From NCBI RefSeq assembly GCF_001536285.1, contig NZ_FAOZ01000002.1:248001-312000 (forward strand): DNA of 64,000 nt, in the 5' to 3' direction. This document shows, one piece after another, positions 27,175 through 34,210 of this stretch (positions within the stretch are counted from its first letter, which is position 1; every line of letters begins with the position of its first letter). The stretch comes from Parafrankia irregularis (lineage in GTDB: Bacteria; Actinomycetota; Actinomycetes; Frankiales; Frankiaceae). The translations under genes were made by a program, and so were the position numbers. Under the pieces are notes generated by a model. The model saw only the letters and a list, made by a program, of their open reading frames with translations, did no database searches and had not been told where the DNA came from.

Positions 27175-28350
27175 TCAGACCGGCGGGCGGAAAGCCTGGG
27201 AGATGCCCACCGGTGGCGTAGCTCGCTGGGCCGACGCCGTGGCGAAGCGTGCGATCCGCCTTTTGACGAGAGCGATCAGCCGGGGCGGAGTCGCACGCCC
27301 GCCCGGAGCAATCAACATCTCGTCGACGCTCGGCGACGGGCCGAACGGCGAATCGCCGAAACTGGATGCGGACAGTGACGAGAGGTCCTCGGTCTGCCGG
27401 TGGGGGAGCACCGGACGGGCGTCGGACGGGCCACCCGCTTGCGGAGTCTCCCCACGGTTCTGCTGCTCGTCGGTGTACCCGGAGTTACGGGGAGGAGTTT
27501 CCAGCGCCAGGTCGGCACCGTCGGGGTCGCGGCTGACCGGCGGCCGAGAGGCGCGACCCCCCGAGCCGATGTCAGGATTCCTGACGGTTCGCGCCGTTAC
27601 CAGCCTCGGCTCCGAGCGTTCGGCCGTTGCCTCCGCGCCCGCCACCGCCGAGGCTCCGGACTCGTCCGCATGCCGGGCCGCGGCGTCGATGAGACTGTTG
27701 ATCGCCAGCGTCCAGGCTCGTAGTCCTTCGTGCCCGGTCAGCTCGGTGAAGACCGCGGCCTCCAGGCAGCAGGTGCTCGCCTTCGCCAGCTCGTCCATGT
27801 CGAGCAGGGAGATCGCCAGCAGGCCGGCGAGGTGACCGGCGATCATGAAGAGGCGGAACTGCTGGTGCGGCAGCATCGGGGTCGCCAGGAGCTGGTCGAC
27901 GAAGGTCTGCTGGTCGAGTACTCGGGCGGTGACGTCGGCCGGTTCCAGCGCGTCCGCGGCGGCGATGAGATCGGCGGCAAGCCGGTCGAGGTAGTCCAGC
28001 TCGCGATCGGAACGGCGGTGGTCGAGCAGGTCACCGATCCGACGGCGGGATTCGACCTCGGCGTCCGGCTGCTGCCCGCGCCGTTCGGCGCGTTCGGCGA
28101 CGGCAGCCTCACGCAGGTCGACGAGCGCGCCGCCGGCTTCCAGCGCCGCGTCCACGGCGGCCAGGACCGGCCGGGCGGGGATGCCGCGGCTGGGCTGCTC
28201 CAACTGGCTGATGTACTGGCGGCTGTAACCAGTCCGGCCAGCAAGCTCCTCCCGGGTCAGGCCACGTTCGCAACGGCGCCGTCGAATCTCCGTCGGGAGC
28301 ATGTCCTCCGCGGTACTCAGACCCTGCCGGCCCCGGCTCCGTTGCCGCAT
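27175..28350 (-). CDS. XRE-family transcriptional regulator with C-terminal helical domain
   Basis: 391 residues from ATG 28350. An N-terminal Cro/C1-type helix-turn-helix (about 16-65) contains LPTEIRRRRCERGLTREELA and GYSRQYISQLEQPSRG. A helical, TPR-like region follows (LDRLAADLIAAADALEP, FVDQLLATPMLPHQQFRLFM, GHLAGLLAISLLDMDELAKA). The C-terminus after ~240 is Ser/Pro/Arg-rich and disordered. Such regulators are abundant in sporulating actinomycetes; ligand and targets unknown. The frame stays open upstream to 28806 but lacks recognisable domain sequence, so a start before 28350 is unlikely yet possible. Confidence 0.75.
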   Translation of the reverse strand: MRQRSRGRQGLSTAEDMLPTEIRRRRCERGLTREELAGRTGYSRQYISQLEQPSRGIPARPVLAAVDAALEAGGALVDLREAAVAERAERRGQQPDAEVESRRRIGDLLDHRRSDRELDYLDRLAADLIAAADALEPADVTARVLDQQTFVDQLLATPMLPHQQFRLFMIAGHLAGLLAISLLDMDELAKASTCCLEAAVFTELTGHEGLRAWTLAINSLIDAAARHADESGASAVAGAEATAERSEPRLVTARTVRNPDIGSGGRASRPPVSRDPDGADLALETPPRNSGYTDEQQNRGETPQAGGPSDARPVLPHRQTEDLSSLSASSFGDSPFGPSPSVDEMLIAPGGRATPPRLIALVKRRIARFATASAQRATPPVGISQAFRPPV

Positions 28351-29149
28351 GTGCGCCGATCCTTCCGCTGCCCGGGGCTCCGAGACGCGACCACTCCGGC
28401 GTGCTTCATCCAGTGGGCGGGGCGGATGAAACGCCGGTCGTGCGCCGCTGTCGGCTGCCCGCTCACTGTCGTGGGGGCGTGGCGGCACCGTTGACGACGG
28501 GGTGGATGCTCCCTGGCTGAGGTCGCGCCCACGCTCCGGACAATCCGATGCCTGCCACCGTGTGCGTACGGGGTTATCTGTGTCTGCTTGGGCTGTCTCT
28601 GACGCTGCTGCGCCTGCGGCTAGCTGTACCTGTGCGTAGAGGTGACCGGGTGAAGCATCACCTGGAGTAATGACAATACTCCTCCTGGCACAAGGAGTGC
28701 CTTGGGTCAAAGGTCCCGGACACGGACAGTTACCTCTCTCGTGTGGGCCTGTGGTAGCGGTGTTGCCTTCGCGATGGCTACTCTTCGTAGTCGGACGGCC
28801 GTTCACGGCTTAGGGTGTGAGGTGCTCCCGCGGTCCATGTCGTTGTGCCGCGAGCTGGATCGGTGTTCCGCCTCACGTCTCGCGTCCGTACCGGTGGGCG
28901 CCGTTCTATTGTGAATTGGTTGTGTGCTGGGCGTTTTTATTGACGCGCCGGAAATGGGACTGAAAAAGCGTTGGTCACCGTCGCGTCGCCACAATTCGTC
29001 GCAGTGTCACGGGTATCCGGTGTGGATGGCCCGAGAGGCGCTTCAAGCCGGAGCGAACGGGTGGGTGTCCAGCGCGTTTGGGTCATACCGTGGAACCATC
29101 CCGAATGACGATGGGCGCGGCGCCCGGTAGCGCGTACAAAAGACGAGTG
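28351..29149. other. 800-bp divergent regulatory gap (XRE regulator / response regulator)
   Basis: Between divergent regulators. Near 28649-28682 two adjacent inverted repeats occur: GGTGAAGCATCACC, then GGAGTA/TACTCC around ATGACAA. Around 28910-28980 the sequence is unusually AT-rich for this genome (GTTTTTATTGACG, GACTGAAAAAGCG), as expected of promoters. No gene supported. Confidence 0.5.
28649..28682. promoter_or_regulatory. Two adjacent inverted repeats upstream of the XRE regulator
   Basis: GGTGAAGCATCACC (28649-28662) and, two bases on, arms GGAGTA and TACTCC around ATGACAA (28664-28682). They lie about 300 bp before the regulator start, on the transcript side of a possible long leader. 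Candidate operator pair; binding protein unknown. Confidence 0.35.
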
Positions 29150-29695
29150 ATGGACTCCTGGCCGTCGACGGATGAGGAGATCGACCTCGCTGGGGTTGAT
29201 GTCCCCGGGGTTGATGTCCCTGAGGCTGGTGTCTCGGTGACCGGCCTTCCCGAGGTCGGTGTCGCCGGGGCTGCGCACCGGGTTTCGGCGGCTCGCGGCC
29301 GTGGCGGCCGGCGGGGTCCCTACCGTGTGGTCGTGGCGGACGACGCCGACGGGCTCCGCGAGCTTCTGTGCCTCCTGTTCGACACCGAGCCGGACTTCAC
29401 CGTGGTCGGCCGGGCGGCCAACGGTGCCGAAGCGGTCGAGGTCGTCGCCCGGACGGAGCCGGACCTGGTGCTGCTGGACGTGGCGATGCCCGTCCTCGAC
29501 GGGCTCGGGGCGCTGCCACGCGTCCGCCGGGCCGTGCCCGAGGCGCGGGTGGTGATCTTCACGGGCTTCTCGGAGCGAAGCCTGCGTGAGGAGGCCATGG
29601 CGCTCGGTGCCGACGAGCTCATGGAGAAGGACCTGTCCACCGGGGCCCTGCTGGACCGGATTCGCCAGATGTGTCGCAGACCCCGTCTGGTCTGA
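29150..29695 (+). CDS. Single-domain response regulator (receiver domain only)
   Basis: 181 residues. A repetitive N-terminus (LAGVDVPGVDVPEAGVSV, encoded by tandem repeats) and then a complete CheY-like receiver: acidic pair in VVVADDADG, phospho-acceptor Asp in LVLLDVAMPVLDG, Thr in VVIFTGFSE and the conserved Lys in ELMEKDLS. There is no DNA-binding or enzymatic output domain, so it would act by protein contact or in a phosphorelay. No histidine kinase is nearby. ATG 29150 chosen as the first with a normal domain lead; 29078 is possible. Confidence 0.8.
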   Translation: MDSWPSTDEEIDLAGVDVPGVDVPEAGVSVTGLPEVGVAGAAHRVSAARGRGGRRGPYRVVVADDADGLRELLCLLFDTEPDFTVVGRAANGAEAVEVVARTEPDLVLLDVAMPVLDGLGALPRVRRAVPEARVVIFTGFSERSLREEAMALGADELMEKDLSTGALLDRIRQMCRRPRLV

Positions 29696-29951
29696 GCCCG
29701 GCCCGGATCGGAACCCGCCCCGCCCGAACGCGGCTTGGTCGCCGGTTGTGGCTGGCCTGTGACCCAGATGGGGTGTGACGACGTATCCACGACGTCTGCG
29801 CCTCATCTGTGGGAACATGGCCAGCGTGACTGCCCGGGTCCACGCGTTGGAGCCGTCGGGCGAGCGGCGGATGGCCGCTCGGCGCCGGCGTGCTGGCGCG
29901 TTCCCTGTGGCCGGGCTGTCAGGCCTCGGGGCCTCCTCGCGGGTCGGGCTC

Positions 29952-30056
29952 ATGCCGCGGCCGACTGATGTCGGTCCCATCGACCCTCGCCTGGTCGCGC
30001 GTCTCCACGTCGACCTGTTGCGCGTCTCCAGCGCCGGCTGTCGCCGCTCCCGCTGA
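29952..30056 (+). CDS. Candidate cysteine-responsive leader peptide before sulfite reductase
   Basis: A 34-codon ORF, ATG 29952 to TGA 30054, ending 55 bp before the sulfite reductase start. Its C-terminal half contains RLHVDLLRVSSAGC followed by Arg/Ser. This resembles the short leader peptides annotated before sulfur-assimilation genes in Streptomyces and relatives, which carry an R-x-HVDL-x-R-x3-A-x-C motif near the end. The single Cys codon near the stop suggests control by ribosome stalling on Cys supply. A small hairpin (30070-30082) lies between it and the gene. Family resemblance is from memory. Confidence 0.6.
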   Translation: MPRPTDVGPIDPRLVARLHVDLLRVSSAGCRRSR

Positions 30057-30069
30057 CTCCGCCCACCTC

Positions 30070-30082
30070 GGCGTGTCACGCC
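30070..30082 (+). promoter_or_regulatory. Small hairpin between leader peptide and sulfite reductase
   Basis: GGCGTGTCACGCC: 5-bp arms, 3-nt loop, 13 nt after the leader stop and about 30 nt before the sulfite reductase ATG. It could form part of an attenuation switch, but is short. Confidence 0.3.
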
Positions 30083-30111
30083 TGGGTGGACCCTGCTCAC
30101 CGAGAGATACC

Positions 30112-31839
30112 ATGACTTCTCCTGCTCCGAACCCGCGTGCCGCGCGCTCGAACGCTCCGTCCCGACCGAAGGGGCAGGGCCAGTGGGCGTTGGGCTACAC
30201 CGAGCCGCTGAACGCCAACGAGCGGATGAAGAAGGACCAGAACGGTCTCGATGTCCGTGACCGCATTCTGAACCTCTACCCGCAGACGGGCTTCGACGGG
30301 ATCGACCCGCAGGACCTGCGCGGTCGGTTCCGCTGGTGGGGGCTCTACACGCAGCGCCGGCCGGGGATCAGTGGCGGGCGTACCGCCGTGCTGGAACCCG
30401 AGGAGCTCGACGACCGCTACTTCATGCAGCGCATCCGCCTCGACGGCGGCCGGCTGACGTCCGACCAGCTTCGGGTCATCGGGGACATCTCCACCCGGTA
30501 CGGGCGCGACGTCGCCGACGTGACCGACCGCCAGAACATCCAGCTGCACTGGATCCGCATCGAGGACGTGCCGGCCATCTGGGGCGCGCTCGAGGCCGCC
30601 GGGATGACGGTCGAGGAGTCCTGCGGCGACACGCCCCGGGTCATCCTGGGCTGCCCGCTGGCGGGCGTGGACGAGGACGAGGTCATCGACGCCACCGGCG
30701 TCATCGACGAGGTCGTCGGGCGGTTCGTGGGTGACCGGTCACTGTCCAACCTGCCGCGCAAGTTCAAGAGCGCGATGTCGGGCTGCGCGGACCAGTGCAC
30801 CCTGCACGAGATCAACGACATCGCCTTCGTCGGCGTGGTGCACCCCGAGCTCGGCGCCGGCTACGACCTGTGGGTCGGCGGCGGCCTGTCGACGAACCCG
30901 AAGCTCGGCGTGCGCCTCGGCGCGTTCGTCACCCCCGACCGGGTGGCCGAGGTGTGGCACGGCGTCATCCAGCTCTTCCGCGACTACGGGTACCGGCGGA
31001 TGCGGACCCGGGCCCGGCTGAAGTTCCTCGTCGCCGACATGGGCGTCGAGTGGGTGCGGTCGACCCTGGAGAAGGAGTACCTCGCCTCACCGCTGCCGGA
31101 CGGCCCGCCGCCGCCCCCGCCGCGCAACGAGGGCCGCGACCACATCGGGATCCACCGCCAGCGCGACGGGCGCTTCGCCGTCGGTTTCGCACCCCGGGCC
31201 GGCCGGGTGAGCGGCACCATCCTCACCGCGGTCGCGGACCTGGCGGACCGGTTCGGCCAGGGCCGGATCCGGGCGACCACCATGCAGAAGCTGGTGATCC
31301 TCGACGTGCCGGAGAGCGACCTCGACGCGCTCGAGGCCGAGCTCGCCGAGCTCGACCTGGTCGTGAAGCCGAGCGTGTTCCGCCGCAGCACGATGGCCTG
31401 CACCGGCATCGAGTTCTGCAAGCTGGCGATCGTCGAGACCAAGGGCAACGCCCGCGACCTCATCCTCGAGCTCGAGCGCCGGCTGCCGGACTTCGACGAG
31501 CCGATCGGCATCAACATCAACGGGTGCCCGAACGCCTGCGCCCGCTTCCAGGTGGCCGACATCGGCCTCAAGGGCTCCCTCGTCCCCGACGACAACGGCG
31601 AGATGGTCGAGGGCTTCCAGGTCCACCTCGGTGGGCACCTCGGCACCCGTTCCCGGCTGGGCCGCAAGTCCCGCGGGCTCAAGGTGACCGCGGACGGCCT
31701 CGTCGACTACGTCGTCGGGCTGCTGGAGACCTACCAGGCGAACCGGGCCGAGGGCGACACGTTCGCCGACTGGGCGGAGCACGCCGACGAGGCGCTGCTG
31801 ACCGCGCCCAGCCACGGCGGCTCAGGAGGCGCGACGTGA
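30112..31839 (+). CDS. sir: Assimilatory sulfite reductase (ferredoxin type, siroheme and 4Fe-4S)
   Basis: 575 residues. Six-electron reduction of sulfite to sulfide for cysteine synthesis. The siroheme/4Fe-4S ligands are CTGIEFC (about 430-436) and GCPNAC (about 472-476). Siroheme-contact stretches include DVTDRQNIQLHWI, GCPLAGVDEDE and FKSAMSGCADQC. Both duplicated ferrite reductase-like halves are present. It is closest in layout to NirA/SirA of actinobacteria. Followed by the Zn-ribbon protein and cysH in an operon; cobA and the chelatase 2.4 kb downstream make its siroheme. The gene may be controlled through the leader ORF at 29952. Confidence 0.95.
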   Translation: MTSPAPNPRAARSNAPSRPKGQGQWALGYTEPLNANERMKKDQNGLDVRDRILNLYPQTGFDGIDPQDLRGRFRWWGLYTQRRPGISGGRTAVLEPEELDDRYFMQRIRLDGGRLTSDQLRVIGDISTRYGRDVADVTDRQNIQLHWIRIEDVPAIWGALEAAGMTVEESCGDTPRVILGCPLAGVDEDEVIDATGVIDEVVGRFVGDRSLSNLPRKFKSAMSGCADQCTLHEINDIAFVGVVHPELGAGYDLWVGGGLSTNPKLGVRLGAFVTPDRVAEVWHGVIQLFRDYGYRRMRTRARLKFLVADMGVEWVRSTLEKEYLASPLPDGPPPPPPRNEGRDHIGIHRQRDGRFAVGFAPRAGRVSGTILTAVADLADRFGQGRIRATTMQKLVILDVPESDLDALEAELAELDLVVKPSVFRRSTMACTGIEFCKLAIVETKGNARDLILELERRLPDFDEPIGININGCPNACARFQVADIGLKGSLVPDDNGEMVEGFQVHLGGHLGTRSRLGRKSRGLKVTADGLVDYVVGLLETYQANRAEGDTFADWAEHADEALLTAPSHGGSGGAT

Positions 31840-32147
31840 GCGCCCGCGCCGTCCCCTTCTACTGCCCGTACTGCGGCGAGGAGGAGCTCGTACCCGAGCC
31901 CGCCCCGGGCGGTACGGGCGAGGGGCACGGGCACTGGGCCTGCCGGGCCTGCCGGCGGGCCTTCCGGCTCAGCCTCACGGCGCTGGTAGCGGCGACACCC
32001 GATCACAGCAGCCCCGATCACAGCAGCACCGATCAGACCAGCACCGATCAGACCAGCAGGGACGTCGCCGTCGGGACGACGGCCAGAACACCGGGTTCGG
32101 CGAACGGCACCGCCGCAGCGCCGTCGGACGTGGAGGAGACGAACTGA
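31836..32147 (+). CDS. Small zinc-ribbon protein between sir and cysH
   Basis: 103 residues. The N-terminus has CPYCGEEE (CxxC) and, after ~25 residues, WACRACRRAF (CxxC), making a four-Cys zinc ribbon of about 45 residues. The rest is a Ser/Thr/Asp-rich tail with DHSSPDHSSTDQTSTDQTS, encoded by imperfect 15-bp tandem repeats (about 31998-32060). Small proteins of this kind sit between sulfite reductase and cysH in other actinomycetes, but no function is assigned. The GTG overlaps the sir stop by 4 bp; the stop overlaps cysH by one base. Confidence 0.75.
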   Translation: MSARAVPFYCPYCGEEELVPEPAPGGTGEGHGHWACRACRRAFRLSLTALVAATPDHSSPDHSSTDQTSTDQTSRDVAVGTTARTPGSANGTAAAPSDVEETN

Positions 32148-32818
32148 TGGATGCCGCGCTGAAGGCCCGGGCACTGCGGGCCGGCGAGGAGCTCGAAGGC
32201 GCGCCAGCCGAGGAGATCCTCGGCTGGGCGGTGGAGGAGTTCGGCACCGGGCTGGCTGTCGCGGCCTCCATGGCCGAGGCGGTTCTCGCCGACATGCTGT
32301 CGCGGATCCGGTCGGACGTCCCGGTGATCTTCGTCGACACCGGTTACCACTTCGCCGAGACCATCGGCACCCGCGACGCCGTCGCGCAGACCTACTCCCT
32401 GCCGATCATCAGCGCGAGCCCGCAGCTCACCGTCGCCGGGCAGGACGCCGTGCACGGCCCGCGGCTCTACGAGAGCGACCCGGACCTGTGCTGCCGGATG
32501 CGCAAGGTCGTCCCGCTGGACCGTGCGCTCGCGCCGTACCGGGCCTGGGCCGCCGGCTCCCGCCGCGCCGAGTCGGCGGGGCGGCGGGACCTGCCGGTCA
32601 TCGGCTGGGACCAGCGCCGTGGCAAGGTCAAGGTGCTCCCCCTGGCCGCATGGACGGACGAGGACGTCAACCGGTACGTCCAGGAGCACAACGTGATCGT
32701 CAACCCGCTGCTCAGCGACGGCTACGACTCGGTGGGCTGCTGGCCGTGCACCCGGCGGGGCACCGGCCGGGATGGCCGCTGGGCCGGCACCAGCAAGACC
32801 GAGTGCGGTATCCACTAG
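32147..32818 (+). CDS. cysH: Adenylylsulfate (APS) reductase, CysH family
   Basis: 223 residues. It reduces APS, or PAPS, to sulfite with thioredoxin. The Cys pairs CCRMRK (115-116) and CWPC (198-201) are the 4Fe-4S ligands that distinguish APS reductases from cluster-free PAPS reductases. The catalytic Cys220 is in the C-terminal ECGIH. VPVIFVDTGYHF and GWDQRRGK belong to the nucleotide site. The last base of its TAG stop (32816-32818) is the first base of the IS5-family element. The protein is intact; before the insertion the stop would also have been TAG. Confidence 0.95.
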   Translation: MDAALKARALRAGEELEGAPAEEILGWAVEEFGTGLAVAASMAEAVLADMLSRIRSDVPVIFVDTGYHFAETIGTRDAVAQTYSLPIISASPQLTVAGQDAVHGPRLYESDPDLCCRMRKVVPLDRALAPYRAWAAGSRRAESAGRRDLPVIGWDQRRGKVKVLPLAAWTDEDVNRYVQEHNVIVNPLLSDGYDSVGCWPCTRRGTGRDGRWAGTSKTECGIH

Positions 32819-32915
32819 GCCGTGTCCGGTCGATCATGGTTGATGGGTGTTGTCCTGGTGTGGGCGCCAACCTGGTTGGCCGGACGCGTGGATCTTTTGC
32901 CGGGACGGTCGTCCT

Positions 32916-33305
32916 ATGGGGCGGGGGGATCTGACAGCGCAGGAATGGGACCGGTTGGCGCCACTGCTGCCGGCGAGTAACGGACGGTGCGGCCGATGGC
33001 GGGACCACCGCCAAGTCGTGAACGGCATTCTGTTCCGGGTCCGTACCGGGGTGCCGTGGCGGGATCTACCGGAGCGGTTCGGCCCGTGGAAGACCGTGTA
33101 CGAGCGGCATCGTCGCTGGTCGGCGGACGGGACCTGGGACCGGCTGGCCGGTGAGCTACGCCGCGGCGGGGATGCAGACCCGCCCGCCGGGGTCGGTGGG
33201 GCGTGGGAGCTGGGCGTGGACTCCACGATCTGCCGCGCCCACCAGCATGCCGCCGGCGCACCGAGACAGCGGCCCCGGGTACCGGGAAAAACCAGGTGCC
33301 CCTGA
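32916..33305 (+). CDS. IS5-family transposase, first frame (orfA)
   Basis: 129 residues from ATG 32916: DUF4096-type N-terminal helix-turn-helix (LTAQEWDRLAPLLP, GRWRDHRQVVNGILFRVRTG, VPWRDLPERFGPWKTVYERH) and the first catalytic Asp in ELGVDSTICRAHQHAAG. It ends at a TGA soon after the slippery site. Full transposase needs a -1 shift into the frame of orfB; on its own this is the DNA-binding part plus the first active-site residue. An earlier in-frame start at 32847 is possible. Confidence 0.85.
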   Translation: MGRGDLTAQEWDRLAPLLPASNGRCGRWRDHRQVVNGILFRVRTGVPWRDLPERFGPWKTVYERHRRWSADGTWDRLAGELRRGGDADPPAGVGGAWELGVDSTICRAHQHAAGAPRQRPRVPGKTRCP

Positions 33306-33808
33306 ACGATGCGCCCGATGAAGGACTCGGCCGTAGCCGCGGCGAATTCACCACCAAGATTCACCTGGGTGCCGACGGGTATCGCCGGCCGGTCAGTCTT
33401 CTGATCACCGCCGGTCAGGTCGCGGACTCCACCCGGTTCACCGCGGTCGTGGACCGCGTCCGCATGCTCCGGTCGGGTCCTGGCCGGCCCAGGACCCGAC
33501 CGGACCGGGTGCTGGCGGACAAGGCCTACTCCAGCCGCGCCAACCGGGCCTACCTGCGCGGCAGGGGTATCACCGCGACGATCCCGGAGAAGAGCGACCA
33601 GAAGGCCAACCGGCTCCGCCGTGGTCGCCGCGGTGGACGTCCGGTGTCCTTTGACGCCGAGGCGTACAAGCGCCGTAACACGGTCGAGCGGTGCATCAAC
33701 CTGCTGAAACAGAACCGGGCTGTGGCCACCCGCTACGACAAACGTGCCTACGTCTTCCATGGCACTGTCACCGCCGCAGCGCTGCGGCTCTGGCTCCGAC
33801 CACCATGA
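33203..33808 (+). CDS. IS5-family transposase, second frame (orfB)
   Basis: Read by -1 frameshift from orfA near 33287; the region before that has no transposase sequence, so the ATG at 33203 is probably unused. It carries KIHLGADGYRRPVSLLIT, the second catalytic Asp in VLADKAYSSRANR and the catalytic Glu in RRNTVERCINLLKQNRAVAT. These are the D and E of the DDE triad. The C-terminus reaches to within 16 bp of the right inverted repeat. Confidence 0.85.
   Translation: MGAGRGLHDLPRPPACRRRTETAAPGTGKNQVPLNDAPDEGLGRSRGEFTTKIHLGADGYRRPVSLLITAGQVADSTRFTAVVDRVRMLRSGPGRPRTRPDRVLADKAYSSRANRAYLRGRGITATIPEKSDQKANRLRRGRRGGRPVSFDAEAYKRRNTVERCINLLKQNRAVATRYDKRAYVFHGTVTAAALRLWLRPP
33284..33290 (+). promoter_or_regulatory. 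Programmed -1 frameshift site in the IS transposase
   Basis: G GGA AAA in the orfA frame is a canonical X-XXY-YYZ slippery heptamer. A -1 slip re-pairs as GGG AAA and continues into orfB (AAC next). The orfA stop lies 13 nt downstream. Frame arithmetic was checked: orfA codons begin at multiples of three and orfB codons one base earlier. Confidence 0.75.
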
Positions 33809-33867
33809 TCGGCCGGACACGGCCTAGTACAGCGGCTTCGATCGGCGCCCGGCGGCCCGGCGGCCCG

Positions 33868-34025
33868 GGTTGGCGAGTCGCAAGCGTGAAGGATTTTGGT
33901 CGTTCCAACGACCAAAATCCTCACTTCTTGCGGGTTGCCAGGTGAATCTGCGCCCCTTTTGCCCCTCTTGAGGTGGATCGCTGGTGTGGTGCGGCTGTGC
34001 GGGATCCTCGATGGGTGGCCGTGGC
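33868..34025 (-). repeat. Class A palindromic intergenic repeat (core 33891-33920)
   Basis: Core arms GGATTTTGGTCGT and ACGACCAAAATCC around TCCA. Near-palindromic outer arms TTGGCGAGTCGCAAG (33870-33884) and CTTGCGGGTTGCCAG (33927-33941). The flank GGTGAATCTGCGCCCCTTTT is the reverse complement of that at 18870 and 23835, so this copy is inverted. It extends to GCGGGATCC near 34017. Confidence 0.85.
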
Positions 34026-34074
34026 GGGCGGGGCTCGCGCTCCCTGCGGACCGGGATGCTCAGGTCCTGCTCGG

Positions 34075-34098
34075 CGACAGCGACAGCGACAGCGACAG
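34075..34098. repeat. Hexanucleotide tandem repeat
   Basis: CGACAG repeated four times without error, in the noncoding leader of cobA. Such a run could vary in number; no role is evident. Confidence 0.6.
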
Positions 34099-34210
34099 CA
34101 CAGTGGCGGCGGCTCGCGGCTCGTAGCTCGGGATTCCTGCGAGCCTGGGAGACGATGATCCCGGCCTGCGGTGACCTCTGGCCTGTACCGTGCACGCCGT
34201 GGTTCTCGCG

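Larger units (their letters stand above)
32816..33826 (+). mobile_element. IS5-family (IS427-like) insertion sequence with TA target duplication
   Basis: A 1007-bp element, 32818-33824. Its terminal inverted repeats are 23 bp with one mismatch (outer bases GGCCGTGTCCGG at both ends, then T/C, then CGATCATGGT). TA at 32816-32817 and 33825-33826 is the target duplication. It encodes a DDE transposase split over two frames. Intact ends, direct repeats and both reading frames point to a recent insertion. It separates cysH from its downstream class A repeat. Confidence 0.93.
33825..34210. other. Gap between IS and cobA with class A repeat
   Basis: Contains the class A repeat (33868-34025) and four copies of CGACAG (34075-34098). 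No gene supported. Confidence 0.6.

Noticed and set aside
28702-28914. Possible small plus-strand gene of 70 codons in the regulator gap
   Set aside because: No ribosome site, no membrane or domain pattern, and composition unlike neighbouring genes.
32847-33808. Transposase as a frameshifted pseudogene
   Set aside because: The frame change is at a canonical -1 slippery heptamer, with intact catalytic residues, inverted repeats and target duplication, so programmed frameshifting is the better reading.
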